From NCBI RefSeq assembly GCF_011634835.1, contig NZ_SIRP01000001.1, positions 799,140 to 863,139 on the forward strand: 64,000 nt of DNA, written 5' to 3'. Below the pieces are notes generated by a model. The model did no database searches. It had not been told where the DNA came from and was given only the letters and a program-made list of their open reading frames with translations. This DNA is from Isoptericola sp. BMS4 (GTDB lineage: Bacteria; Actinomycetota; Actinomycetes; Actinomycetales; Cellulomonadaceae). Position 1 is the first letter of the stretch. Each line of letters begins with the position of its first letter. The position numbers were made by a program, and so were the translations under genes. Below are positions 52,374 through 60,299 of this stretch, one piece after another.

Positions 52374-53231
52374 ATGCAGCAGCGCACCATCGGAGGCCGG
52401 GCCGTCTCGGCGATCGGGCTCGGCGGCATGCCCATGTCCATCGAGGGCCGGCCGGACGCGGACCGCTCGGTCGCGACGATCCACGCCGCGCTCGACGCCG
52501 GCGTCACCCTGATCGACACCGCCGACGCCTACCACCGCGACGCGCACGAGGTCGGCCACAACGAGGAGCTCATCGCCCGCGCGCTGCGCGAGTACGGCCC
52601 CGGAGCGTCCGACGTCCTCGTGGCGACCAAGGGCGGTCACCTCCGCCCCGGCGACGGCACGTGGACCCAGAACGGCGACCCCGAGTACCTCAAGCGCGCG
52701 GCCAAGGAGTCGGCCCGCCGGCTCGGCGTCGACGCGATCGGCCTCTACCAGTTCCACCGCCCCGACCCCGCCGTGCCCTACGCCGACTCGGTCGGCGCGG
52801 TCCGCGAGCTGCTCGACGAGGGCGTCATCGCCATGGCCGGCATCTCCAACGCCGACGTCGCGCAGATCGACGAGGCGCAGCAGGTGCTCGGCGGGCGGCT
52901 CGCGTCGGTGCAGAACCAGTTCTCGCCGGCGTTCCGCTCCAGCCAGGGCGAGCTCGAGCACTGCGCCGACCTGGGCGTCGCGTTCCTGCCGTGGAGCCCG
53001 CTGGGCGGCATCGCGAACGCCAAGGACCTCGCGGCCCGCCACGGCGTGTTCCAGGAGGTCGCCGACGAGGTCGGCACGAGCGTGCACCAGGTCACCCTGG
53101 CGTGGGAGCTCGCCCTCGCGCCCGTCGTCGTCCCGATCCCCGGGGCATCGCGCCCCGCCAGCGTCCGCGACTCCGCGGGCGCGCCCGAGCTCGAGCTCAC
53201 CGCCGAGCAGGTCGCACGCCTGTCCGCCTGA
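52374..53231 (+). CDS. Aldo/keto reductase
   Basis: A 285-residue AKR. VSAIGLGGMPMS opens the barrel. The catalytic Asp-Tyr pair lies in LIDTADAYHRD, the Lys in VLVATKGGHL and the His in LYQFHRPDP, followed by GISNADVAQI and the NADPH-binding VVVPIPGASRPASVRD. It reduces aldehydes or ketones; the substrate is unknown. It lies 31 nt before a second AKR gene, probably one operon opposite the LysR gene. Confidence 0.92.
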   Translation: MQQRTIGGRAVSAIGLGGMPMSIEGRPDADRSVATIHAALDAGVTLIDTADAYHRDAHEVGHNEELIARALREYGPGASDVLVATKGGHLRPGDGTWTQNGDPEYLKRAAKESARRLGVDAIGLYQFHRPDPAVPYADSVGAVRELLDEGVIAMAGISNADVAQIDEAQQVLGGRLASVQNQFSPAFRSSQGELEHCADLGVAFLPWSPLGGIANAKDLAARHGVFQEVADEVGTSVHQVTLAWELALAPVVVPIPGASRPASVRDSAGAPELELTAEQVARLSA

Positions 53232-53262
53232 CCTGCTCCGCCTGAATCACGGGAGAGACACC

Positions 53263-54195
53263 ATGAAGACCTTCACCCTGCCCGGCACCGAGATGGTGGT
53301 GCCCGACGTCGTCCTCGGGCTCATGCGGATCCAGGACAAGTCGGACGAGGAGGTGCGGACGCTCGTGCGCACGGCGCGCGACGCCGGCATCACGTTCCTC
53401 GACCACGCCGACGTCTACGGCACCGGCATGCACGGCTGCGAGCGCCGCTTCGCCGAGGCGCTGAACCTCACGCCGTCCGAGCGCGAGCAGTACGTCATCC
53501 AGTCGAAGGCCGGCATCGTCAAGGACGGCCCGTACTTCGACTTCTCCTACGGGCACCTCGTGGAGTCCGTGAACGGCTCCCTCGAGGCCCTCGGCACGGA
53601 CTACCTCGACATCCTGCTGCTGCACCGTCCCGACGCCCTCGTCGAGCCCGAGGAGGTCGCCCGCGCGTTCGACGACCTGTCGGCCGCGGGCAAGGTGCGC
53701 GCGTTCGGCGTGTCGAACCACACGCCTGGTCAGCTCGACCTGCTGCGCAAGCACGTGTCGCAGCCCATCGTCGCGAACCAGCTGCAGCTGTCGATCACGC
53801 ACGCCCCGATGATCGCGCAGGGCGTCGCGGCGAACATGCAGGGCCTCGACCAGTCGGTGGGCCGCGACGGCGGGATCGTCGACTACTGCCGCCTGCACGA
53901 CATCACGGTCCAGGCGTGGTCGCCGTTCCAGGCCGGCTTCTTCGACGGGCCGTTCCTCGGCTCGGACCGCTACCCGGAGCTCAACGCCGTGATCGATCGG
54001 CTGGCGACGAAGTACGACGTCCCGGGCGAGGCGATCGCCGTCGCGTGGATCACCCGGCACCCGGCGCGGATGCAGGTGGTGCTCGGCACCACGACGCCCG
54101 GGCGGGTCACGGCCGCGGCGCAGGGTTCCGACGTCGAGCTGACCCGCGCGGAGTGGTACGAGCTGTTCCGCGCCGCCGGCTACACCGTGCCGTGA
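53263..54195 (+). CDS. Aldo/keto reductase (YdhF-like)
   Basis: A 310-residue AKR of the YdhF group. TFLDHADVYGTGMHGCERRF has the Asp and Tyr, YVIQSKAGIV the Lys, DILLLHRPDALVEPEEVARAF the His, and FGVSNHTPGQLDLL and VQAWSPFQAGFF the cofactor-side motifs. ATG 53263 follows GGGAGAG. It is the second gene of the AKR pair. Its stop is only 7 nt from that of the converging ATPase gene, so no terminator can lie between them. Confidence 0.92.
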   Translation: MKTFTLPGTEMVVPDVVLGLMRIQDKSDEEVRTLVRTARDAGITFLDHADVYGTGMHGCERRFAEALNLTPSEREQYVIQSKAGIVKDGPYFDFSYGHLVESVNGSLEALGTDYLDILLLHRPDALVEPEEVARAFDDLSAAGKVRAFGVSNHTPGQLDLLRKHVSQPIVANQLQLSITHAPMIAQGVAANMQGLDQSVGRDGGIVDYCRLHDITVQAWSPFQAGFFDGPFLGSDRYPELNAVIDRLATKYDVPGEAIAVAWITRHPARMQVVLGTTTPGRVTAAAQGSDVELTRAEWYELFRAAGYTVP

Positions 54196-54202
54196 CAGGC
54201 GG

Positions 54203-55468
54203 TCAGGGGCCGAGGAGAGCCGCGGGGACGACGGCGATGCCGTCGGTGCGGCGATAGGCATACTTGCCGGTCGTCACGACGACGAGGTCGGCCACCTGGT
54301 CGGGCAGCTTCTCCTTCAGCCAGTGCAGATGCCGGAGGTCGTGATCGGTGGGCGCGGTGCTGAGCTTGATCTCGACGGCGACGACGCGCCCGTCGCGGCG
54401 TTCGACGATCAGGTCGACCTCGTGCTCGCCGCGCTGCGTCCGCAGGTGCCCGACGTGTGCGCCGATCACCTCGGCGTAGACCTGGACACTCTGCGCGACG
54501 AGGTTCTCGAAGAGGGCGCCGAGGAGCGTCCCTTCTCGGAGTTCCGTACCGCGGGTGTCCTCTCCGCTGAGCAGGCCCTCCGCGTCGATGCCGAGCAGAT
54601 GGGCGGCCAGGGCTGGGTCGGCCAGCTGGTGCTTCGGTGCCTTGGCGAGGCGGTTGAGATGGTTCCGCGTGGGCAGCCACGCAGGGATCGGGTCGAGCAT
54701 CCACAGGCCGTCGAGGACGTCGCGGTAGTTCTGGATGGTCGATCGCGCCGGCTTCTCCGCCTCGCCCGGCGTCGCGGCGTCGAGGATCTTCGAGTAGGTC
54801 ACCGCCTTCGACGTCGCGGCGGCGTAGGCCGTCATCCAGGCGCGAAGTGTCCGCGGCTTCTTGACGACGACGCCCTGCTCCGGGAACGAGCGCTGCACGA
54901 TCGTGTGGACGTAGCCTTCGAGGCGTGCCGTCCGTGCGCGAGGGCCCAGGCCGTGAATGTCAGGAAAGCCTGATGCCGTGATCTCGTCCGCGTATTCCGG
55001 GACCGCCAGTGCGGTCTCGCCGTCGATCACGGCGTCCGGCCTGAAGAGCGCGCCGAGGCTGACGGACGGCGCCGCAAGCCCTCGTTCCACGAGACTCATG
55101 GGCCGCATGCGGTAAGGGACCATCCGACCTGCGCCGGAATGGGTCGGTGCGGAGACCGGAACGGCGCTGCCCGTCAACAGGTACGACCCGACGTGGTCGT
55201 CGACCGCGCGGCGAACCAGGTCCCACGATTCCGGATGCCGTTGCCACTCGTCGATGAGGAGCGGATGGTCCTGTCGGCGAATCCGATCCGGGTCGCCTGC
55301 GAGGAGTGACCGTTCCTGATCGGAGTCGAGGCGGATCACGGACCGCGCTCGACGCACCGCCGTCGCGGTCTTGCCGACGCCCTTGGCCCCGTAGATCTCG
55401 ATCGCGGGCAGCTCGTCGACGAGTTCGTCCAGGACATCGTCCAAGAGGCGGCGGCGGTAGTCGGTCAC
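54203..55468 (-). CDS. AAA-family ATPase with DUF4143 nuclease-like C-terminus
   Basis: A 421-residue protein. Walker A is IEIYGAKGVGKTATA (about 25-39), Walker B HPLLIDEWQRHP (about 70-80) and sensor YLLTGSAVP. The C-terminal DUF4143 region (about 215-410) ends in EHEVDLIVERRDGRVVAVEIKLS, a PD-(D/E)XK-like D...E-x-K arrangement. Proteins of this AAA_14/DUF4143 type are scattered, mobile and functionally unassigned. Base composition looks lower in GC than all neighbours, with more GAT, ACA and AAG codons, suggesting acquisition. GTG 55468 lies 7 nt after TAGTGT. Confidence 0.85.
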   Translation of the reverse strand: MTDYRRRLLDDVLDELVDELPAIEIYGAKGVGKTATAVRRARSVIRLDSDQERSLLAGDPDRIRRQDHPLLIDEWQRHPESWDLVRRAVDDHVGSYLLTGSAVPVSAPTHSGAGRMVPYRMRPMSLVERGLAAPSVSLGALFRPDAVIDGETALAVPEYADEITASGFPDIHGLGPRARTARLEGYVHTIVQRSFPEQGVVVKKPRTLRAWMTAYAAATSKAVTYSKILDAATPGEAEKPARSTIQNYRDVLDGLWMLDPIPAWLPTRNHLNRLAKAPKHQLADPALAAHLLGIDAEGLLSGEDTRGTELREGTLLGALFENLVAQSVQVYAEVIGAHVGHLRTQRGEHEVDLIVERRDGRVVAVEIKLSTAPTDHDLRHLHWLKEKLPDQVADLVVVTTGKYAYRRTDGIAVVPAALLGP

Positions 55469-55475
55469 CCGGTAA

Positions 55476-55481
55476 ACACTA
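55476..55481 (-). promoter_or_regulatory. -10 box TAGTGT of the DUF4143 ATPase gene
   Basis: Minus-strand hexamer ending 7 nt before GTG 55468. The remaining 55500-55691 shows no gene, RNA or clear terminator. Confidence 0.5.
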
Positions 55482-55691
55482 CAGATTCGCCATCCCATAC
55501 GCTACATAAACGCCACCTCGAACGCGACAAGAACGCCGTCGTCCATCCTCCAGATCTGCCGACCCGGTTCCAGGGCGCCGGTCGAGCGAGTCGGCCGGTG
55601 CAGAACGCCGCACAGGGGGCCGACGCCGTGGTGGGCGCCGTCCCGGCGCGCATCGCGGCGTCAGCCCCTTGGCAAGCGAGCGCCGAGCCGG

Positions 55692-56699
55692 TCAGAGCGG
55701 CGTGACCGTCCCGGAGAAGTGCCGCCGCCCGCGGCGGGCGTTCCAACCCACGTAGGAGAAGCCGGGGTCGTCGGGCGTCACCGCGACGTCCACGGTGCCG
55801 GGCAGCAGCACGGGGGCGGCGAACTCCACCGTCCACCTGTACGCGTCGCCGCGGGCGTGCCCGACGTCGGCCAGCGCGCGGGCCGCGGTGTACATGCCGT
55901 GGGCGATGGCGCGGGGGAACCCGAACGCCTTGGCGGACAGCGCCGACAGGTGGATCGGGTTCCGGTCGCCCGACACCGCGCCGTACGCGCGGCCGGTGCC
56001 CGGCCCGAGCGCCCAGCGGCCGGTGGGCAACGGAGGCGTCCACGTGCCCGACGGCGCCTGGTCCGGGTCCGGCTCGCCGGGCTCCTCCGACGGCAGGTGG
56101 AACCCCTTGACGAGGTAGGTGGACACGCCGCGCCACACGGGCACGTCGTCGCCCTCCGGCCCGCCGGCGCGCCGGACCTCGGCCACCAGGTCCACCTGGA
56201 CGCCCCTCCGGTGGGGCCGCAGGCGCTCCGCCCACGCGCGCACCTCCAGCACGTCGCCGAGGTGCACGGGCGCGCGCAGCTCGACGTCGTTCGCCAGGTG
56301 CACCATGCCCAGCAGCGGCAGCGGGAAGTCGCCGCGCACCATGACCGCCGTCGCCAGCGGGAACGCGAGCACGTGCAGGTATCCGGCCGGGAGCACGTCC
56401 GTCACGGGCTCGTGCAGCAGCCGCTGGTAGTCGTGCAGGTGCCGGGCGAGCGGCGCGGTCGCGACGGACGGCACGCGGTAGGCGACGTCCGGCAGCGCGA
56501 GCGGCCGCTCGGTCGTGTCGGTGCCGTCGCCGGTGCGGCCCGCGCCGATCACCGGGAGCCCGGGCAGGGCGCGGCCGGCGGCGATGCGCCCGGACGCAGC
56601 GGCGCCGCGGGCGTACAGCCCGCCGAGCGCCGGCAGGGTGGGCAGCGTCTCGACGCGCAGGGGCTCGCCGGCGCCCGTGGCCGGTGCGCCGGCCGTCAC
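55692..56699 (-). CDS. MaoC-like (R)-specific enoyl-CoA/ACP hydratase (HtdX-like)
   Basis: A 335-residue double hot-dog protein. The catalytic hydratase-2 motif is YGAVSGDRNPIHLSALSAKA (Asp and His, about 235-255), followed by GFPRAIAHGMYTAA. The N-terminal half is a degenerate hot dog (LPAGYLHVLAFPLATAVMV). Gene order hydratase-FabG4-thiolase matches the mycobacterial htdX-fabG4-fadA2 locus. It probably hydrates 2-enoyl thioesters. GTG 56699 overlaps the stop of the reductase gene (GTGA), so they are co-translated. Confidence 0.88.
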   Translation of the reverse strand: MTAGAPATGAGEPLRVETLPTLPALGGLYARGAAASGRIAAGRALPGLPVIGAGRTGDGTDTTERPLALPDVAYRVPSVATAPLARHLHDYQRLLHEPVTDVLPAGYLHVLAFPLATAVMVRGDFPLPLLGMVHLANDVELRAPVHLGDVLEVRAWAERLRPHRRGVQVDLVAEVRRAGGPEGDDVPVWRGVSTYLVKGFHLPSEEPGEPDPDQAPSGTWTPPLPTGRWALGPGTGRAYGAVSGDRNPIHLSALSAKAFGFPRAIAHGMYTAARALADVGHARGDAYRWTVEFAAPVLLPGTVDVAVTPDDPGFSYVGWNARRGRRHFSGTVTPL

Positions 56700-58039
56700 C
56701 GGCCCACCAGGTTCTGGCCGCACACGCGCAGCACCTGCCCGTTGACGCCGGCCGCGGCGGGGGAGGCGAGGAACGCGATCGCCTCCGCGACGTCGACCGG
56801 CTGCCCGCCCTGCTGCAGCGACGACAGCCGCCGCGCGACCTCGCGGGTGGCGAACGGGATGGACGACGTCATCTCGGTCTCGATGAAGCCGGGCGCGACG
56901 GCGTTCGCGGTGCCGCCGTGCGCGGCGACGAGCGGCGCGGTGGCCCGGGTGTGGCCGATGACGCCCGCCTTGGAGAACCCGTAGTTCGCCTGTCCCTTGT
57001 TGCCCGCGATGCCGGACGTGGACGCGAGCGACACGACGTGGAGCCCCTCGACGCCCGCCTCCAGGAGCTGGGCGTTGATCCGCAGCTGGGCGGCCAGGTT
57101 GACCGCGATCACGGCGTCCCACTGGGCGGGCTTCATGTTGGCGAGGAGCTTGTCGCGCAGGATGCCGGCGTTGTGCACGACGATGTCGAGGCGCCCGTGG
57201 CGGGTGCGCGCGTGCTCGAGGATCCGCGTGCCCGCGTCCTCGGCGGTGACGTCGAGCTGGAGCGTCGTCCCGCCGACGGCGTTGGCGGTGCGGGCGAGGC
57301 CCTCGCCGGCGGCCGGCACGTCGACGCACACGACGGTCGCGCCGTCGCGCGCCAGCGTCCGCGCGATCGCCGCGCCGATGCCCCGCGCGGCGCCCGTGAC
57401 GACGGCGACCTTCCCGGTCAGCGGGTGGTCCCAGTCGGCGGGGAGCTCCGCGTCGCCGGGGCCGACCGCCAGCAGCTGGCCGTCCACGTAGGCGGACCGG
57501 GCGGACAGGAAGAACCGCACCGTGGCAAGTGCCGACGGGGCGTCGACGGCGGCACCGTCGGTCAGCAGCACCCCGTTGCCGGTGGTGCCGTAGCGCAGCT
57601 CCTTGGCCACGGAGCGCAGGAACCCGTCGACGCCGTTGCGGGTCGCGGCCAGCTCGGGGGCGTCGCCGTCGGCCGCCGCGCGGGACACGGTGACGACGCG
57701 GCCGTTCGGGGCGAGGCGCCGCAGCACGGAGCCCAGTTCGAGCACCGCCTCCGAGACCTCGGTCGGCCGGGCGGCGTTCGTCAGCACCAGCACGACGGCG
57801 CCCCAGCGGGCGTCGTCCGTGGGCTCGCGGCGCACGTCGAGGTCCCAGCCGAGGAGCGTCGTGGCGAGCGTGTCGGCGTCGGACCGCGACGCGTCGTCGG
57901 ACAGCACCAGCACCGGCCCCACGGTCAGCGGGTCGCCGGCGCGGAAGCGCCGCAGGACCGCCGGGCGCGGCAGGCCCAGCTTCGTGGCGAGGGTCTTGGT
58001 GAACCCGGAGTTGACGGCCTTGGTGTACGTGTCGGTCAT
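56696..58039 (-). CDS. High-molecular-weight 3-oxoacyl-ACP/CoA reductase (FabG4-like)
   Basis: A 447-residue SDR, about twice the size of ordinary FabG. The N-terminal half (about 1-205) is a flavodoxin/Rossmann-like domain without cofactor motif. The C-terminal half has TGAARGIGAAIA (about 217), VHNAGIL, Ser in VVSLASTSGIAG and the YGFSK motif (about 370), ending in LRVCGQNLVGR as in FabG4. It reduces or oxidises 3-oxoacyl thioesters, with NADH preference in the mycobacterial protein. ATG 58039 follows GAGGAG and lies 16 nt after the thiolase stop. Confidence 0.92.
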   Translation of the reverse strand: MTDTYTKAVNSGFTKTLATKLGLPRPAVLRRFRAGDPLTVGPVLVLSDDASRSDADTLATTLLGWDLDVRREPTDDARWGAVVLVLTNAARPTEVSEAVLELGSVLRRLAPNGRVVTVSRAAADGDAPELAATRNGVDGFLRSVAKELRYGTTGNGVLLTDGAAVDAPSALATVRFFLSARSAYVDGQLLAVGPGDAELPADWDHPLTGKVAVVTGAARGIGAAIARTLARDGATVVCVDVPAAGEGLARTANAVGGTTLQLDVTAEDAGTRILEHARTRHGRLDIVVHNAGILRDKLLANMKPAQWDAVIAVNLAAQLRINAQLLEAGVEGLHVVSLASTSGIAGNKGQANYGFSKAGVIGHTRATAPLVAAHGGTANAVAPGFIETEMTSSIPFATREVARRLSSLQQGGQPVDVAEAIAFLASPAAAGVNGQVLRVCGQNLVGR

Positions 58040-58055
58040 CGGTGCTCCTCCCGGT

Positions 58056-59438
58056 TCACGCCGACTCGATGATGGCGGTGGCGCCGAGCCCACCGGCGGC
58101 GCACACGGAGACCAGCGCGCGGGCCGGCTCGCCGGTCTCGGCCGCCTTCGCGGCGACGAGCTTGGCGGCGGTCGCCAGGATCCGCCCGCCGGTGGCGGCG
58201 AACGGGTGCCCGGCGGCGAGCGAGGAGCCGTTGACGTTGATGCGGTCGGGGTCGATGCTGCCGAGCGCGCCGTCCAGACCGAGCTCGGCCTTGCAGTACT
58301 CGGCGTCCTCCCAGGCCTTGAGCGTGGTCAGCAGGGTGGCGGCGAACGCCTCGTGGATCTCGACGAAGTCGAAGTCGGCGAGGGTGAGCCCGTTGCGGGC
58401 GAGCAGGCGCGGCACGGCGTGCACGGGGGCCATGAGCAGTCCCTCGCGGCCGTGCACGAAGTCCACGGCCGCCGTCTCGGCGTCGACGAACCGGGCGAGC
58501 ACGGGCAGGTCGCGCGAGGCGGCCCACTCGCGCGAGGCGAGCAGCACGGTGGACGCGCCGTCGGTCAGCGGCGTCGAGTTGCCGGCCGTCATGGTGGGCT
58601 CGGCGGCGTCGGACGACGTGGCGAGGCTCTTGCCGAAGACGGGCTTGAGGCTCGCGAGCTTCTCGAGCGAGGTGTCGGGGCGCAGGTTGTCGTCGCGCAC
58701 GAGGCCGCGGAACGGGGTGACGAGGTCGTCGAAGAACCCGGACTCCCAGGCGGCGGCGAGGCGGGTGTGGCTGGCGAGCGCCACCTCGTCCTGCGCCTCC
58801 CGGGTGATGCCCCAGCGCGCGGTGGTGATCGCCTGGTGCTCGCCCATGGACAGGCCGGTGCGGGGCTCGTCGGTCGCGGGGGTCAGCGGCTTGAGGTCGG
58901 ACGGCCGCACCCGGGACAGCGCCTTGAGGCGGGCCGGGAGGGTCTTGGCGTGCGAGGCGTCGAGCAGCGCGCGACGCAGGCCCTCGCTGACGGCGACGGG
59001 CGCGTCGGAGACGGTGTCGGTCCCGCCGGCGACGCCGGCGGAGATCTGCCCGAGGCGGATCTTGTTGGCGACCGTGATGGCGGCCTCGAGCCCGGTGGCG
59101 CACGCCTGCTGCAGGTCGAAGGCCGGCGTGGCGGGGGACAGCGAGGAGCCGAGCACGGACTCGCGGACCAGGTTGAAGTCGCGCGAGTGCTTGAGGACGG
59201 CGCCGCCGACGACCTCGCCGAGGCGCTCGCCCTGCAGGCCGAAGCGGGCGACGAGCCCCTCGAGGGCGGCCGTGAACATCTCCTGGTTGGAGGCGTCCGC
59301 GTACTTCTTGCCGGCGCGGGAGAACGGGATGCGGTTCCCGCCGACGATCACGGCGTCGCGGACGCCGTCGGCGGGGGCCGTGGAGGCGGTGCGGGTGGTG
59401 CTCCGCGAGGTGCCCGCGGAGGGCTTGCGTGTGGCCAC
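58056..59438 (-). CDS. Acetyl-CoA acyltransferase (thiolase)
   Basis: A 460-residue thiolase of the FadI/FadA2 type. The nucleophile Cys lies in FDLQQACATGLEAA (about 112), EIHEAFAA replaces the usual NEAFA, and INVNGSSLAAGHPFAATGGRI and VSVCAAGGLGATA hold the His and second Cys. It cleaves 3-oxoacyl-CoA in beta-oxidation or condenses in reverse. It is the first gene of the fadA-fabG4-maoC operon and diverges from a TetR gene. GTG 59438 is chosen because the residues after it are poorly conserved and an AAGGA lies 10 nt upstream; the exact start is uncertain. Confidence 0.93.
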   Translation of the reverse strand: MATRKPSAGTSRSTTRTASTAPADGVRDAVIVGGNRIPFSRAGKKYADASNQEMFTAALEGLVARFGLQGERLGEVVGGAVLKHSRDFNLVRESVLGSSLSPATPAFDLQQACATGLEAAITVANKIRLGQISAGVAGGTDTVSDAPVAVSEGLRRALLDASHAKTLPARLKALSRVRPSDLKPLTPATDEPRTGLSMGEHQAITTARWGITREAQDEVALASHTRLAAAWESGFFDDLVTPFRGLVRDDNLRPDTSLEKLASLKPVFGKSLATSSDAAEPTMTAGNSTPLTDGASTVLLASREWAASRDLPVLARFVDAETAAVDFVHGREGLLMAPVHAVPRLLARNGLTLADFDFVEIHEAFAATLLTTLKAWEDAEYCKAELGLDGALGSIDPDRINVNGSSLAAGHPFAATGGRILATAAKLVAAKAAETGEPARALVSVCAAGGLGATAIIESA

Positions 59439-59464
59439 AGCGATGGGTTCCTTCTCGACGTCGG

Positions 59465-59488
59465 TCAGGTAGGACTCACAGTACCTGA
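59465..59488. promoter_or_regulatory. Inverted repeat operator between thiolase and TetR genes
   Basis: TCAGGTA (59465-59471) and TACCTGA (59482-59488) form a perfect repeat with a 10-nt spacer, adjoining the TetR gene's -10 box. GACTCAC (59473-59479) and GTGAGTC (59502-59508) form a second, overlapping pair. Both fit autoregulation by the divergent TetR protein. Confidence 0.6.
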
Positions 59489-59494
59489 TACTCT
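59489..59494 (+). promoter_or_regulatory. -10 box TACTCT of the leaderless TetR gene
   Basis: The hexamer ends 7 nt before GTG 59502 and overlaps the putative operators. Confidence 0.55.
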
Positions 59495-59501
59495 CAGTCT
59501 C

Positions 59502-60299
59502 GTGAGTCGAGTCACACGGCCGATGACGGCCGCACAGCGAGAGCACGACCGTCGTGCCGCGCCGGACGGGCGGTCGACGCGGTGGGACGACCATCGTGCC
59601 GCGCGCCGCGCCGAGCTGGTGCACGCGGCGCGCAAGGCGGTCCACCGGTCCGGGCCTGGGGTCTCCATGGACGAGATCGCCGCCGCCGCCGGCACCTCCA
59701 AGTCGATCGTGTACCGCTACTTCGAGGACAAGGCCGGCCTGCGGCTGGCCGTCGCGACCCAGGTCGTGGAGACCATGCACGACGCGCTGCGCGAGGCAGC
59801 CGAGTCCGCGTCGTCCCCGCACGCCGCGCTGCGGGCGATGGTGCGCGTGTACCTCGAGATGATCGAGCACTCGCCGAACGTGTACTGGTTCGTCACCCGC
59901 ACCGCGCTCGGCGGGAACGTGCCCGCCGCCGACGCGGCCCCGGCCGGCGGTTCGACCGGCAACGTCGAGGCGCTCGGCTCCTACCTCGACTCCGTCATCG
60001 AGCTCGTCGCCGAGCCGTTCGCCCGCGCCGTCCACGTCCCGCCGGCGACGGCGGCCGCCTGGGCCGCCGGAGCGGTCGGCTTCGTCCGCGGCGCGGGCGA
60101 GTGGTGGCTCGGCCACCAGCCGGCCGAGGGCCGGCTCACCCGCGACGAGCTCACCGAGCAGGTCACGCTCTGGCTGTGGACCGGCCCCGTGGGCGTCCTG
60201 CACCACGACGGCGCTCCGCCGTCCACCCCCGACGACGCGCCCCACGCCGGCGCAACCCGCCCGGCCACCCACCCCGCACGCACGCAGGAGAACCGATGA
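59502..60299 (+). CDS. TetR-family regulator of the fatty-acid cluster
   Basis: A 265-residue TetR protein. An N-terminal basic extension (about 1-35) precedes the DNA-binding domain (AELVHAARKAVHRSGPGVSM, DEIAAAAGTSKSIVYRYFED, about 38-85) and a ligand domain with VYLEMIEHSPNVYWFVTR and AAGAVGFVRGAGEWWLG, the pattern of fatty-acid-related TetR regulators that sense acyl-CoA. It lies between the divergent fadA-fabG4-maoC operon and the acyl-CoA oxidase gene, overlapping the latter by 4 nt (ATGA). It therefore likely controls both directions. Confidence 0.9.
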   Translation: MSRVTRPMTAAQREHDRRAAPDGRSTRWDDHRAARRAELVHAARKAVHRSGPGVSMDEIAAAAGTSKSIVYRYFEDKAGLRLAVATQVVETMHDALREAAESASSPHAALRAMVRVYLEMIEHSPNVYWFVTRTALGGNVPAADAAPAGGSTGNVEALGSYLDSVIELVAEPFARAVHVPPATAAAWAAGAVGFVRGAGEWWLGHQPAEGRLTRDELTEQVTLWLWTGPVGVLHHDGAPPSTPDDAPHAGATRPATHPARTQENR

